DNA from: Lysinibacillus sp. JNUCC-52
Lineage (GTDB): Bacteria > Bacillota > Bacilli > Bacillales_A > Planococcaceae
Assembly (NCBI RefSeq): GCF_015999545.1
Contig: NZ_CP065546.1
Coordinates: forward strand, 1,488,001-1,552,000
Direction: 5' to 3'
Length of the DNA: 64,000 bases
This document shows, piece after piece, positions 9,202 to 17,867 of the stretch (positions are counted from its first letter, which is position 1; every line of letters starts with the position of its first letter). The notes under the pieces are model-generated. The model was not told where the DNA came from, ran no database searches, and saw only the letters and a list, made by a program, of their open reading frames with translations. A program made the translations under genes and the position numbers.

Positions 9202-10350
9202 CTACTTCTCTACTGCAACTGGTAGTGGTTTATGAAGTACCCAAACAATAAGAACATTAATGACCATTGCTACAAAGCCCACTGTTGTTAATCCTAAAAC
9301 GAACGGAGCCGCACTCACACTACCAAAAATACTGTTAAAGTATGCTTGAACAGAATAATACATTGGTGAAATATGACTCATCCATTTATACGGTAAATAC
9401 ATCATATCACGATTGATTGTTGCACCATTCGCGATTGTTTGGATTAATAGAATTGGAATATTTAAAATCATACCTGCTTCACCAATTAATAAAACGAAAA
9501 CTGCAGTGAAGTTAAAGCATGCCCAATAGTTTAGAATTTGTTGACCCCAAATTTGGAAGAATGAATCTACTCCAGATAAATCATTGATGGCAAATGACAT
9601 GACTGTCGATACTAAACCAGCTAACATACCGATAATAATCGCTGTGAATTGCATGTAGATAAATAAACGTGTTTTCGTTGCTTTCCCACGACTCGCTTTA
9701 AATGCACCTACTAATTGCATCGCACCAATCATAGCCCCAACATAAATTGCCATTGTTAAGAACATTGGCAGCATATTGTTGTGCATACCATCAGGCACAT
9801 CATTCTTTATAACAATATTTCCTGCATAACTATTTTCAATTTGTGCCGCTAATTCAGCTGCTTGCTCTTTCGGAACATGTAAGTTCATTAAAATTCCTTG
9901 AGCTGTTTGTTGTGAAAATTGAGCGCTTAGTTGTGCATTAATTTGCATGACGATTTGTTGCATAGAAGATGACACTGCCGTTGCACTAGCTTCATTGATT
10001 GAGAAATCAATGCTTGATGATACATCTCCTTTTTGTAAATCCACTGAAAACGTCTCTGGAATGTGAACAACTAATGCTAAGTCGTTTTTTTCTAAATCTT
10101 TTATTGCTTCTTTATTTGAGATGTCTGTTTGAATATCCTCGAATGGTAGCTGATCTGTTAAACTATCCGCTATTTGAGCGCCATATTCCCCTTTATCATC
10201 ATTAATAATGGCAATCGGTAATTGATCAATATTGCCCGGTATTGCTGTATACCCTGGTAAAAAGATACCCAACATACAGACGGCATATAAGATCCCCATA
10301 AAAATAGAGCCTTTTGCACCCTTCGTTTTCATAAACTCTTTAAACTTCAT
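9202..10350 (-). CDS. YhgE/Pip-type ABC-2-like membrane protein
   Basis: The 382-residue protein has one N-terminal membrane segment (about 17-37), a large outside domain with the family opening IPGNIDQLPIAIINDDKGEYG and a later IPETFSVDLQKG, and then a C-terminal block of about five membrane segments (about 190-375). This is the YhgE/Pip (DUF3533-like, ABC-2 permease related) layout. No ATPase is encoded next to it, so it is not a complete ABC exporter by itself. Such proteins are linked with phage infection, with type VII secretion neighbourhoods and with drug export; which applies here is unknown. It is probably controlled by the PadR protein. Confidence 0.8.
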   Translation of the reverse strand: MKFKEFMKTKGAKGSIFMGILYAVCMLGIFLPGYTAIPGNIDQLPIAIINDDKGEYGAQIADSLTDQLPFEDIQTDISNKEAIKDLEKNDLALVVHIPETFSVDLQKGDVSSSIDFSINEASATAVSSSMQQIVMQINAQLSAQFSQQTAQGILMNLHVPKEQAAELAAQIENSYAGNIVIKNDVPDGMHNNMLPMFLTMAIYVGAMIGAMQLVGAFKASRGKATKTRLFIYMQFTAIIIGMLAGLVSTVMSFAINDLSGVDSFFQIWGQQILNYWACFNFTAVFVLLIGEAGMILNIPILLIQTIANGATINRDMMYLPYKWMSHISPMYYSVQAYFNSIFGSVSAAPFVLGLTTVGFVAMVINVLIVWVLHKPLPVAVEK

Positions 10351-10403
10351 TAAATTAGTACTCCCCTTCTACAAACCTTTTTCCAAATTTATAATCTAAA
10401 CAA

Positions 10404-10435
10404 AATAGTTTAATTTAAGTAGTTTAATTAAACCG
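10404..10435. promoter_or_regulatory. Candidate operator upstream of the yhgE/padR unit
   Basis: TAGTTTAATT occurs twice, at 10406-10415 and 10420-10429, and the second overlaps a perfect palindrome GTTTAATTAAAC (10422-10433). It lies about 75 bp upstream of the membrane-protein start, where a PadR operator would be expected. The link to PadR is inference. Confidence 0.4.
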
Positions 10436-10656
10436 TGAGTGTAATTCTACAAAAATACGATTTACTTTGCAATCAATACATATAGCCTACTAATATTAAT
10501 TTTTATAATTTGTCCAAAGTGTGAAATAGAATCTCTTTGATAACGTTTACAAGTTCAGACCTAGAAAATTAGGTATTATTTGTAACAAATCAACATGAAT
10601 TGGGCAAGTTACATTTTGTTTTTCAATCTGAAAGAATGTCCTGTAAATTTGCACAA
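10436..10656. other. Intergenic stretch with no gene seen
   Basis: No start-plus-ribosome-site combination or RNA fold stands out between the candidate operator and the terminator at 10657. Confidence 0.4.
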
Positions 10657-10695
10657 TAAAAAGCGTTGGCCATATAGCTCCAACGCTTTTTGTTT
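10657..10695. terminator. Bidirectional terminator after fabF
   Basis: AAAAAGCGTTGG pairs with CCAACGCTTTTT around a 10-base loop, with U-tracts usable in both directions. It lies about 65 bp past the fabF stop. Confidence 0.85.
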
Positions 10696-10758
10696 ATTAG
10701 ATTTATTCGATTCCTATCTCATTTTTAAAAAATAATTTTATTAATGCGTTATATACAT

Positions 10759-11994
10759 TCACTCATATTGTTTTAAAACGATCGCTGCGTTATGACCGCC
10801 AAAGCCAAATGAGTTCGATAATCCTGTAGTAATATTCACATGACGAGCAACAGCTGGTACATAATCCAGATCGCATAATGGATCGGGATGCTCTAAGTTG
10901 ATAGTAGGAGGAATGATTCCTTCCTTTAAGCTCATTGCTAATGCAATTGCCTCCGCTCCACCAGCCGCCCCCAGCATATGACCAAGCATTGATTTATTTG
11001 CTGTTATTGGGATTTGATAAGCATGTTTGCCAAATAACTGCTTAATAGCCATCGTTTCAGAGATGTCCCCTACTTTTGTACTTGTCGCATGTGCACTAAT
11101 AACATCAATTTCTTCAGGTGATATATTGGCATTTTTTAATGCTGACTTCATTGCGTGATAGGCACCTTTACCTTCTGGATGTGTTGCGACGATATGATGT
11201 GCGTCTGAACTAGCACCATAGCCAATGACCTCTGCATAAATTTTTGCCCCTCGTTGTAACGCATGGGATAAAGACTCTAAAATTAAAATGCCTGCCCCTT
11301 CTGACATAACAAACCCATCTCGGCTATCATCAAATGGCCGACTAGCCAAAGCGGGTTCATCATTTCTCGTAGATAACGCTGTAGCATTCCCAAAGCTAGC
11401 TATCGATAAGTCTGTTATCGCAGCCTCTGTTCCCCCTGCAAACATAACATCAACTTCACCGTAACGAATTAATCTAAAGGCTTCTCCGATAGCTGTATTT
11501 CCAATAGCACAAGCTGAAACAGGTGACATGGATGGGCCCATTGCTTTCCACTTAATACTAATTTGTGCTGCTGCAGCATTAGCCATCATGGCAGGTACTA
11601 ACGTTGGGCTAACTCTTCTGGGTCCTTTCTGTCTAAGCGCATCAATATTTTCAATGAAAGTTTCAATTCCACCAATACCTGAGCCGACGTATACGCCTAA
11701 TCTTTCAGCATCTATTTGATTGAGGTCTAAATTGGCATCTTGCCATGCCTGTTCTGCCGCAACTAAGGCAAATTGAGCAAAACGATCTAAACTTCTTGCT
11801 TCTTTCTTACCTAACGCTTCCTCTGCATTGAAGTCTTTGATGAATCCCGCAATTTTTGTCTTTTGGTTTGTAGTATCAAATGTATCAATCGTTGAAATGC
11901 CAGATTGTCCATTCATTAAATTGTTCCAAAATGTTTGAACGTCGTTTCCTAGAGGCGAAACTACTCCCATTCCAGTAATCACTACTCTCTCCAT
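10759..11994 (-). CDS. fabF: Beta-ketoacyl-ACP synthase II (stand-alone FabF)
   Basis: The 411-residue protein should condense malonyl-ACP with acyl-ACP in fatty-acid elongation. The thiolase-fold active site is complete: Cys162 in PVSACAIGN, His302 in SAHATSTKVGD and His339 in KSMLGHMLGAAGG. His302 sits in HATST rather than the usual HGTST. The length is normal for FabF. It is not next to fabH, fabD or acpP, so it is probably an extra copy or one with a special substrate. It is divergent from a regulator with an MmyB-like domain, a domain that binds fatty acids in characterised relatives, which suggests lipid-responsive control (inference). Confidence 0.93.
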   Translation of the reverse strand: MERVVITGMGVVSPLGNDVQTFWNNLMNGQSGISTIDTFDTTNQKTKIAGFIKDFNAEEALGKKEARSLDRFAQFALVAAEQAWQDANLDLNQIDAERLGVYVGSGIGGIETFIENIDALRQKGPRRVSPTLVPAMMANAAAAQISIKWKAMGPSMSPVSACAIGNTAIGEAFRLIRYGEVDVMFAGGTEAAITDLSIASFGNATALSTRNDEPALASRPFDDSRDGFVMSEGAGILILESLSHALQRGAKIYAEVIGYGASSDAHHIVATHPEGKGAYHAMKSALKNANISPEEIDVISAHATSTKVGDISETMAIKQLFGKHAYQIPITANKSMLGHMLGAAGGAEAIALAMSLKEGIIPPTINLEHPDPLCDLDYVPAVARHVNITTGLSNSFGFGGHNAAIVLKQYE

Positions 11995-12048
11995 TTTTCA
12001 TTCCCCCAAATCAATATGATAGTTGTATTTTACATCGTTTATATCCTA

Positions 12049-12077
12049 TTACAAGACACTGTTTATCCTGGTATAAT
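12049..12077 (+). promoter_or_regulatory. Candidate promoter of the XRE/MmyB-like regulator
   Basis: A perfect TATAAT (12072-12077) lies 17 bases after a weak -35-like TTACAA (12049-12054), and about 30 bases before the ribosome site of the regulator. Confidence 0.5.
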
Positions 12078-12113
12078 AACTACTAGGTAAAATGAAATGA
12101 AGGGGTTTTTAAT

Positions 12114-12965
12114 TTGAATGATAAAAATAGGCTTGAAGCGTTGTCGTCATTTTTAAAATCGAAACGTGCCCAAATAAAGCCCGAGTCTATTGGCTTGCCA
12201 GCTGGAACGCGTAGAAGGACACCAGGATTACGTAGAGAAGAAGTTGCCCAATTAGCAGGTGTAAGTACCACTTGGTATACATGGCTAGAGCAAGGAAGAG
12301 ATATTAAAGTATCTGCCAGTGTGCTTGATTGTATTGCTACTGCTTTGCAATTAAGTAATGATGAAACAGACTACTTATACAACCTTGCATTAGATGTAAA
12401 ATCTGAAATGACAACGATAAAAAAAGAATCATCAGAGCTTAGCCCTGCTTTAAAACGAATATTAGCTGAATTAACATATTGTCCAACCATTATTACGGAT
12501 CGCCATTGTCATATTGTCGGTTGGAATGCTGCTGCTGCACATGTTTTTTTAGATTTTGAACAGGTGCCGTATAATGAAAGAAATTTGATTCGTTTAGTGT
12601 TCACTAGAAAAGAATTTAAAGCGTTAGCCGTCAATTGGGAGCATTTCGCAAAAGGTTTCCTTGCTATTTTCCGTACCTACTATGGTCACTATTTAGGGGA
12701 TGAATGGTACAACCAATTTATTGAGGAAATGAGTCAATCCCATCAAGAATTCCGAGATTTGTGGCAAGAAAGTCAGGTGAGTAAGGCGCCAGAAATGATA
12801 ATCGAGTTCAGACATGCCAAAGCAGGCAAAATGTTGTTTAATCTAACTTCACTTCAAGTTCAAGGAGATATGGATTTACGGTGCAGTATTTATACACCTG
12901 TAGAAGAAACAGAAACAGAGGATAAGTTAAGGCGGTTAATGAAGAAGATATCCGCTGAAAAATAA
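12114..12965 (+). CDS. XRE-family regulator with MmyB-like ligand-binding domain
   Basis: The 283-residue protein starts with a helix-turn-helix domain (about residues 5-75) with the family marks RRTPGLRREEVAQLAGVS and WYTWLEQGRDIKVS. A PAS-like MmyB/MltR ligand-binding domain follows (about 105-270), with YCPTIITDRHCHIVGWN and RNLIRLVFT. In studied relatives this domain binds fatty-acid-like ligands. It lies 119 bp from divergent fabF, so control of fabF is a fair guess. The start is TTG with AAGGGG upstream; no ATG fits. Confidence 0.88.
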   Translation: MNDKNRLEALSSFLKSKRAQIKPESIGLPAGTRRRTPGLRREEVAQLAGVSTTWYTWLEQGRDIKVSASVLDCIATALQLSNDETDYLYNLALDVKSEMTTIKKESSELSPALKRILAELTYCPTIITDRHCHIVGWNAAAAHVFLDFEQVPYNERNLIRLVFTRKEFKALAVNWEHFAKGFLAIFRTYYGHYLGDEWYNQFIEEMSQSHQEFRDLWQESQVSKAPEMIIEFRHAKAGKMLFNLTSLQVQGDMDLRCSIYTPVEETETEDKLRRLMKKISAEK

Positions 12966-13095
12966 AACGTAAAGAGCTAATACAAATCTACCTTGCCACT
13001 TACTACGTATATCGCCAGTATTTTACTAATTTAGAGAAACAATTATTTTTCCTATATAATAAATAAGAGTTATTTTTTATAAGGTGGGTAATGTA

Positions 13096-13283
13096 TTGAA
13101 GAAAAAATTAGTACTATTCATTACGTCAATAGTCTTACTTTCTATAATATTTTTTCCAAGAGGCTACTATAGGTAATGACAAATACAGCTGCAGAAGTAC
13201 TTATTTCTAAATCTTTAGATTCTAGCGAAAGAATAAGTACACTTTGCGAGTCTGAAGATGTTTTTCTACAAGCATTTCATTAA
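13096..13283 (+). pseudogene. Remnant of a small exported protein gene (two short frames)
   Basis: TATAAT near 13055 and AAGGTGGG at 13081 precede TTG 13096, which opens a 26-residue peptide with a signal-like core (MKKKLVLFITSIVLLSIIFF). Its TAA (13174-13176) overlaps an ATG that opens a 35-residue second frame (MTNTAAEVLISKSLDSS). Together they look like the front of one exported protein broken by a frameshift, but no family is recognised. Two real micro-proteins are the other reading. Confidence 0.35.
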
Positions 13284-13314
13284 AAATGGACTTCAAAATA
13301 TATCCTCAAATAGT

Positions 13315-13734
13315 TCGAAAAAGACTTTATACTTAGGCTGCTGGCTGCAAAAGGCAGTCCTTTGATCACACAAAAATCCATTTTGTCTTTTATTAATTCT
13401 AAAAGAATGATGAATCATTTAAAATAATTAAGAACTGCACTGAATATTCGACGTAATTTAATGCTTCAGTTACTTTCACAACATATGCCTGTTGGCGTAT
13501 CATGGGTTATTCCTGATGGGGGATTAAATCTATGGCTAAACTGCCTGCTTGGATGGACAGCAATTCTCTTCTATTAGAAGCAAAAAAACAGCAGGTAACC
13601 TTTTTGCCAGGTTCAGCCTGTTACTCTGTAGAGCAAGAAAATCATCATTTACGAGTTAGTTACTCTTATATGAATGAGGAATTAATTACTCAAAGAATTA
13701 CAATATTAGGTGTAGGTAAAGTAAATGGGCGATA
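13315..13734 (+). pseudogene. Decayed C-terminal part of a MocR-type (GntR-aminotransferase) gene
   Basis: The frame near 13410-13525 reads MMNHLK-stop-LRTALNIRRNLMLQLL and then GVSWVIPDGGLNLW. This follows the MocR aminotransferase pattern (HLRRLR...YRRRRD..., PxGGxHLWL), with a TAA where an Arg is expected. The end continues in another frame (AKLPAWMDSNSLLLEA, VTFLPGSACYSVE, LRVSYSYMNEE, ILGVGKV), again matching the family's last part. At least one stop and one frameshift separate the pieces, and the HTH and PLP-lysine regions are missing. It is clearly not functional. Confidence 0.7.
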
Positions 13735-13785
13735 AAAAAAGCAGGATTAATCGTTAATAAATTGTTTCAATCAATACTCAAAGGA

Positions 13786-13832
13786 AAAGCCCAGAAATAT
13801 TGTTTTCATAGCATTTTTGGGCTTAAAATTTC
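13786..13832 (-). terminator. Terminator after the ASCH gene
   Basis: AAGCCCA (13786 side) pairs with TGGGCTT and the minus-strand side runs into TTTTCCTTT. It lies about 55 bp past the ASCH gene stop. Confidence 0.5.
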
Positions 13833-13885
13833 TTTCCAAACTTTGATGGGAACGTTTAGGTTTAGTTATGTATATGTTATAAATA

Positions 13886-14359
13886 TTATAATCTATCTTT
13901 ATAAATATCCATTACCTCAAACGTTTGACAAACTAGCAATAAGTCTGGAGTAAACGTAAGTCCATACTGGTTTAATTCCCAAGTGAAAAATTTAACATGT
14001 TCTCTATACCAAAAATCATAGCTTAAATCCCCTTCGCCCTCAGACCTTGCGAAATCACTTGTTACTTCATTCATTTTAATAACATCAATCTTTGTATATT
14101 TTATAATGGCTAATGGATTTTTGTCTCCATCCAATACAATATCGTACTGACCAACTTTTTGAATTTCTTCTCCTTCAAGCTCATAGACACAATGTGCAGC
14201 ACATGTTCCAGTTTTGATCCCTTTAACAACTAAACTTCCTAAATCATCTCCCATTTCTTTGGAACCATCTCCAAACATCCATGCATCTGGAATACTCATG
14301 TTGCACTCATTTTCTCTAGTGTACATATGCCAATATTCCTCTATCTTATTAACTGACAT
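13886..14359 (-). CDS. ASCH-domain protein
   Basis: The 157-residue protein has the ASCH beta-barrel pattern: GDDLGSLVVKGIKTGTCAAHC, QYDIVLDGDKNPLAIIKYTKIDVIKMNEV, FARSEGEGDLSYDFWYREHVKFF. ASCH domains are PUA-like and are thought to bind RNA or modified nucleosides; some relatives are amidohydrolases or nucleases. The KTGT segment holds the residues usually placed in the pocket. It is a single gene with a short repeat module in the spacer upstream, like the other small genes of this region. Confidence 0.85.
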   Translation of the reverse strand: MSVNKIEEYWHMYTRENECNMSIPDAWMFGDGSKEMGDDLGSLVVKGIKTGTCAAHCVYELEGEEIQKVGQYDIVLDGDKNPLAIIKYTKIDVIKMNEVTSDFARSEGEGDLSYDFWYREHVKFFTWELNQYGLTFTPDLLLVCQTFEVMDIYKDRL

Positions 14360-14452
14360 TCACTTACCCCCTAATATGTTTTGAATATAATTATAACATA
14401 TCTTAATTTTCACATATTTCACTTTTAATTCATGCTTATAAAACATTTCTTT

Positions 14453-14598
14453 CTCCGTTAGTTGAAACAGATAAATGCCCCCAAAGCATCGTTTGGGGAA
14501 ATTTCTTTGCTTATCGTTGGTGAATCCGTAGCTAGACCTCTTTAATGAAAAAACATGCGCTGATTCTTGTTACAGAATCGCGACCGATTGTTGAAGAC
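14453..14598 (-). repeat. Hairpin-bearing spacer module 1
   Basis: Reading the minus strand: TTCAACAATCGG, a hairpin GCGATTCT-gtaaca-AGAATCAGCGC, then TTTCATTAAAGAGG, and further on TTTCAACTAACGGAG. The same boxes return in modules 2-4. A second hairpin (CCCCAAA...TTTGGGG) lies between them. It fills the gap between the ASCH gene and the LysR gene. Confidence 0.6.
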
Positions 14599-14603
14599 TT
14601 ACT

Positions 14604-15488
14604 TTATACTGACTGAAACATCTTACGAGTTAAGCTTATAAATTCAGCTAAAGGTGGTGTTATCCATTTATCTTTATGCCAAGCAATTTGAGTATAAAGT
14701 GGAGGTACGGAAGATTTCCACGGCAATTCCTTCATTCGCCCCTCTTCAATATCTTTTTTAACTACCATTTCAGGCAGTAGTGCCACTCCTAATCCTGCAA
14801 CTACACACTGTTTAATGGCCTCTATACTAGCAAATTCAATTTTATCTAATGAATAAATTCCAAGTAAATTTAGAGATTCTTCAAACATATTTCGATAAGA
14901 ACATCCAGCTTCTGTAAGCAAAAGAGTTTCATGTTTCAGATCATCTATTGAAAAGTCTGATTTAGATTGGTTTGGTGAGGCAACTAATTTTAACTCTTCT
15001 TTGATAAGTCGCTCTACCTTTAACGATCCGTCAGGTTTGCTTTCATCCATAATAAAGGCAATATCTAATAAACCTTCCATTAGCTGCTTTCTCGCCATTT
15101 CATCAGAATGTGCAGGTTTAAATACTAGCTTTACTTTTGGGAAGGCAGTCTTGAACTCTTTAAGGATTAGTGGTAATCGATAAGTACACTGACTCTCCTG
15201 CGCCCCTATTGTTAACGTACCAGATAATTCTTCCTCTCCTTTTGCAGCTGTAATTGCTTCTTGGCTTAAATTAATCATTTTTTCTGCATAGCTTTTAAAT
15301 TGATGTCCAGCTTCTGTTAAAATCAGTCGTTTACCTAAACGCTCAAATAAAGGTTTCCCAATCTCATCTTCAAGGGATTTGATTTGTGCAGTAACACTTG
15401 ATTGAGCAAAATTCAATATTTTTGCTGTTTGGGTAAAATTCAGATTTTCAGCAGCATGTTTAAATGTAATCAACTGTTTAATTTCCAT
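14604..15488 (-). CDS. LysR-family transcriptional regulator
   Basis: The 294-residue protein has the standard LysR head (MEIKQLITFKHAAENLNFTQTAKILNFAQSSVTAQIKSLEDEIGKPLFER, residues 1-50, winged HTH) and a periplasmic-binding-like effector domain (about 90-290). It is divergent from the flavin reductase gene with a 139-bp gap that carries a perfect palindrome, so it most likely controls that gene and itself. The effector is unknown. Confidence 0.9.
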   Translation of the reverse strand: MEIKQLITFKHAAENLNFTQTAKILNFAQSSVTAQIKSLEDEIGKPLFERLGKRLILTEAGHQFKSYAEKMINLSQEAITAAKGEEELSGTLTIGAQESQCTYRLPLILKEFKTAFPKVKLVFKPAHSDEMARKQLMEGLLDIAFIMDESKPDGSLKVERLIKEELKLVASPNQSKSDFSIDDLKHETLLLTEAGCSYRNMFEESLNLLGIYSLDKIEFASIEAIKQCVVAGLGVALLPEMVVKKDIEEGRMKELPWKSSVPPLYTQIAWHKDKWITPPLAEFISLTRKMFQSV

Positions 15489-15505
15489 TTATATCAACCT
15501 CTTTT

Positions 15506-15524
15506 AAATCGGTTTTTCCGATTT
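15506..15524. promoter_or_regulatory. Candidate LysR operator
   Basis: AAATCGG-TTTTT-CCGATTT is a perfect 7-bp inverted repeat in the divergent gap. Related ATCG/CGAT half-sites follow at about 15529-15557, next to the A/T-rich promoter of the flavin reductase gene. Confidence 0.55.
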
Positions 15525-15627
15525 ATTTAATCGAAATAATCGTCTGTATCGATTTATCAACTTATTATAAGATATTAATATCAGAAGAACAATAATAGAA
15601 GATTTCGAGGAAAAGGAGTTAATTCAC

Positions 15628-16167
15628 ATGACAATAGCAGTTATTTACGGTGGAAACCGCCAAAACGGAAACACAGAAACGTTAACAAAGTTAGCCATCC
15701 AAGGTTTAGATGTAGAAGAAGTATATTTAAAGGATTATTTAATTAAACCTATAATTGATAAGCGACATGCGGAAGAAGGTTTTTCTGAAGTCAATGATGA
15801 TTATAATTCCATTATTAATCGTATCCTTCCACATGATATTCTTATTTTTTCTACCCCAATTTATTGGTATAGCATGACAGGCACAATGAAGAACTTTATT
15901 GATCGTTGGTCACAGACTTTAAAAGATCCAAATTATCCTGATTTCAAGTCTATAATGGCTTCAAAAAAAGCATATGTCATTGCAGTGGGTGGAGATCAAC
16001 CATATATCAAAGGCTTACCAATGATTCAACAGTTTCAACATATCTTTGACTTTGTAGGGACAACTTTCGAAGGATATATTATTGGGGAAGGAAACAGACC
16101 AGGTGAAATTTCACAGGACTTAAAAGCACTGTCTGCAACGGAACAGCTAAGAAAGGAAATACAATAA
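15628..16167 (+). CDS. NAD(P)H-dependent FMN reductase / flavodoxin-like oxidoreductase
   Basis: The 179-residue protein has the flavodoxin-like fold of small FMN reductases. The phosphate loop is at the N-terminus (YGGNRQNGNTETLTKLA, residues 7-23), and FSTPIYWYSMTGTMKNFIDRW (about 74-94) is the usual flavin-contact stretch. It should use NAD(P)H to reduce flavin, quinone or azo/nitro compounds; the true substrate is unknown. AAAAGGAG precedes the ATG. It is the likely target of the divergent LysR protein. Confidence 0.87.
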   Translation: MTIAVIYGGNRQNGNTETLTKLAIQGLDVEEVYLKDYLIKPIIDKRHAEEGFSEVNDDYNSIINRILPHDILIFSTPIYWYSMTGTMKNFIDRWSQTLKDPNYPDFKSIMASKKAYVIAVGGDQPYIKGLPMIQQFQHIFDFVGTTFEGYIIGEGNRPGEISQDLKALSATEQLRKEIQ

Positions 16168-16206
16168 TATTCCAATCCGCAAGCTATACAAGAAGGATGG
16201 GAGTTT

Positions 16207-16470
16207 ATGAACCTACAGACATTGGCAAATATGTTATTGATAGTTATAAATGCTTTTTGGGGGCTATCATATGTTTTTATGAAATTAGGGCTTGGTTCAC
16301 TCCAAGCCTTCAACAATGTGGGGCTTAGATTTTTACTTACTTTGTATTCACTTCTTCGGTCATATTTTCTCCTCCAACGCGTCAATTTGGCAGTTACTTC
16401 CCAGTATATTGAAAATAGCAGCAGCTCAAAAGTACTTATTCGCGAAACCCGTATCATATGCTTCACTTGA
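16207..16470 (+). pseudogene. Truncated EamA/DMT-type transporter gene
   Basis: An ATG after GGATGGGAG opens MNLQTLANMLLIVINAFWGLSYVFMKLGLGSLQAF..GLRF, the first membrane hairpin of an EamA/DMT permease. After about residue 42 the family pattern is lost and the frame ends at residue 87, against about 290 for a full permease. No later half is visible before the CPCC gene. It lies 39 bp after the flavin reductase gene and was probably its operon partner. Confidence 0.65.
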
Positions 16471-16609
16471 TGCCACTTTTCATCAAAATATTCACACAAT
16501 TCTTGGGGCTTTCCAATAAATTCAGAACGAATCATTGTACTGGTATCTCATTTGCTGCATAGCCCATCATATACTACTTTTGAAAAATCTCTTTTTTCAA
16601 AGCATCCTT

Positions 16610-17182
16610 TTATTCAGCCTTGTTATAGATTTCAAATCTGTTGGAAGCTACAAATGTAACTTCTTTTTCTGAACAAGCTCCGTACTTTTCAAAGTTTCCT
16701 CTACCTTCTGACAAGGTCATATGATTAGGGCCACTATATTGGCTTGGATTATCGCTACCATCATCCTCCCAGAAGCAAACTGGGCAAATATCATATTCCC
16801 CTCGCTGTACCAAGGTTTCATAATTACAGCAGGGACAAGGTACTAATTTTTCTACATAGCCTTCAACTACAATATTGCTCCCTACTATTTTCGAAACGAG
16901 TTTAGATAAATATTCGTTTGGAATTCCGTAGAAACTACCTTCTGCACCTATAAGCAATAATTTATTATAACGGAAGTCCATTACGTCATTTGTTGGTCCA
17001 TCTGAAGTTAATAGTTCATGCTGCAACGACTTTGAGAAAAAATGAAATTCAGGATCAAGTTCATCCATTCCCCAAGAGTTCAATATCAATGCCTCACGTT
17101 CATCCCTAGTTAGTTTAGTAATATCATTTTCTAAGATAATTTTTATAGCTTCCTTCCTTAACACTATATCACTCCAATCCAT
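16610..17182 (-). CDS. CPCC-domain Cys-rich protein
   Basis: The 190-residue protein ends in a CPCC zinc-ribbon-like domain: LVPCPCCNYETLVQRGEYDICPVCFWEDDG (four Cys in CPCC and CPVC, about residues 113-140), then GPNHMTLSEGRGNFEKYGAC. The N-terminal 100 residues are a separate helical part of no family I recognise. CPCC domains occur in many small Bacillus proteins of unknown role, sometimes near toxin-immunity loci. It is a single gene on the same strand as its small neighbours, with a repeat module upstream. Confidence 0.8.
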   Translation of the reverse strand: MDWSDIVLRKEAIKIILENDITKLTRDEREALILNSWGMDELDPEFHFFSKSLQHELLTSDGPTNDVMDFRYNKLLLIGAEGSFYGIPNEYLSKLVSKIVGSNIVVEGYVEKLVPCPCCNYETLVQRGEYDICPVCFWEDDGSDNPSQYSGPNHMTLSEGRGNFEKYGACSEKEVTFVASNRFEIYNKAE

Positions 17183-17309
17183 ATTCCCTTATAGTCCAAT
17201 CGTATTAAAAGGCAAATTCCTTATTACAAAAACCCTTTTTTCTTATACATTCATTCAGGCTTTCTTAGTTAAAGTATAACCTTAAATAAAAGAATATTAT
17301 TAAACAATA

Positions 17310-17428
17310 TGGCCCTTTAATAAAAACTCTAACTTTAAGGGGTCACTACCGAATCGTACCCGAATGTTGAAGATCTAAATTCCAATTCCTTGTTGAACTA
17401 TAGCTTCCGTTAGTTGAATAGTAATGTC
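17310..17428 (-). repeat. Hairpin-bearing spacer module 2
   Basis: Minus strand: TTCAACTAACGGAAGC, then TTCAACATTCGGGTACGATTC, then TTTTTATTAAAGGGCCAT. The boxes match modules 1, 3 and 4, but the hairpin arm is more worn (GATTCGG...). It lies between the CPCC gene and the 110-aa gene. Confidence 0.55.
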
Positions 17429-17474
17429 TATTCATTACTCATTTTAAGAAATCCTCTGGATACAAATAGTTATC

Positions 17475-17807
17475 TTAAACATCTACATCTGAGTATCGAG
17501 TAAAAACTGACTCAAACTCATCATTTTCAATAAGGAAGTCAATAACTTCATAAATTCGTTCTCTACTTGCAATATCTATAAGAAACATATCGCTTGACCA
17601 AAGATATGCACCTTTCATACATTCGCCTGTATTTACATTCTTCTCTCTCAATGTCTGTATGTTTGTGTAGGTGAAAAAACTCGCAATCCATTTAGAACGG
17701 TCAGAGAAAGTTACGATGACATCAAGGTTAGCATCTTCAGCATTCCATTCACCTTCAGTCCATTCTTCAGCTTCTATCCATATGTGTTTATTGTTTGTTT
17801 CTTTCAA
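17475..17807 (-). CDS. Small acidic protein of unknown function
   Basis: The 110-residue protein is acidic and Trp-rich at its start (IWIEAEEWTEGEWNAEDANLDVIVTFSDRSKWIASFFTY) and has no signal or membrane segment. The rest looks alpha/beta. I do not recognise the family. Similar small cytosolic proteins are often immunity-like or stand-alone in Bacillus islands, but nothing here proves this. AGGTGGTG lies just before the ATG. It is flanked on both sides by repeat modules 2 and 3, like a single-gene cassette. Confidence 0.7.
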   Translation of the reverse strand: MKETNNKHIWIEAEEWTEGEWNAEDANLDVIVTFSDRSKWIASFFTYTNIQTLREKNVNTGECMKGAYLWSSDMFLIDIASRERIYEVIDFLIENDEFESVFTRYSDVDV

Positions 17808-17867
17808 AAGAACACCACCTTAAATTAAATATATTATAGCTTTTTTCTCAATAGTTATTGAACTAAA

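Noticed and set aside
16035-16535. 166-codon minus-strand frame opposite the flavin reductase end and EamA stub
   Set aside because: Its second half is the shadow of a real gene. The first 30 codons (MIRSEFIGKPQELCEYFDEK) look somewhat protein-like and could be another remnant, but no family was recognised.
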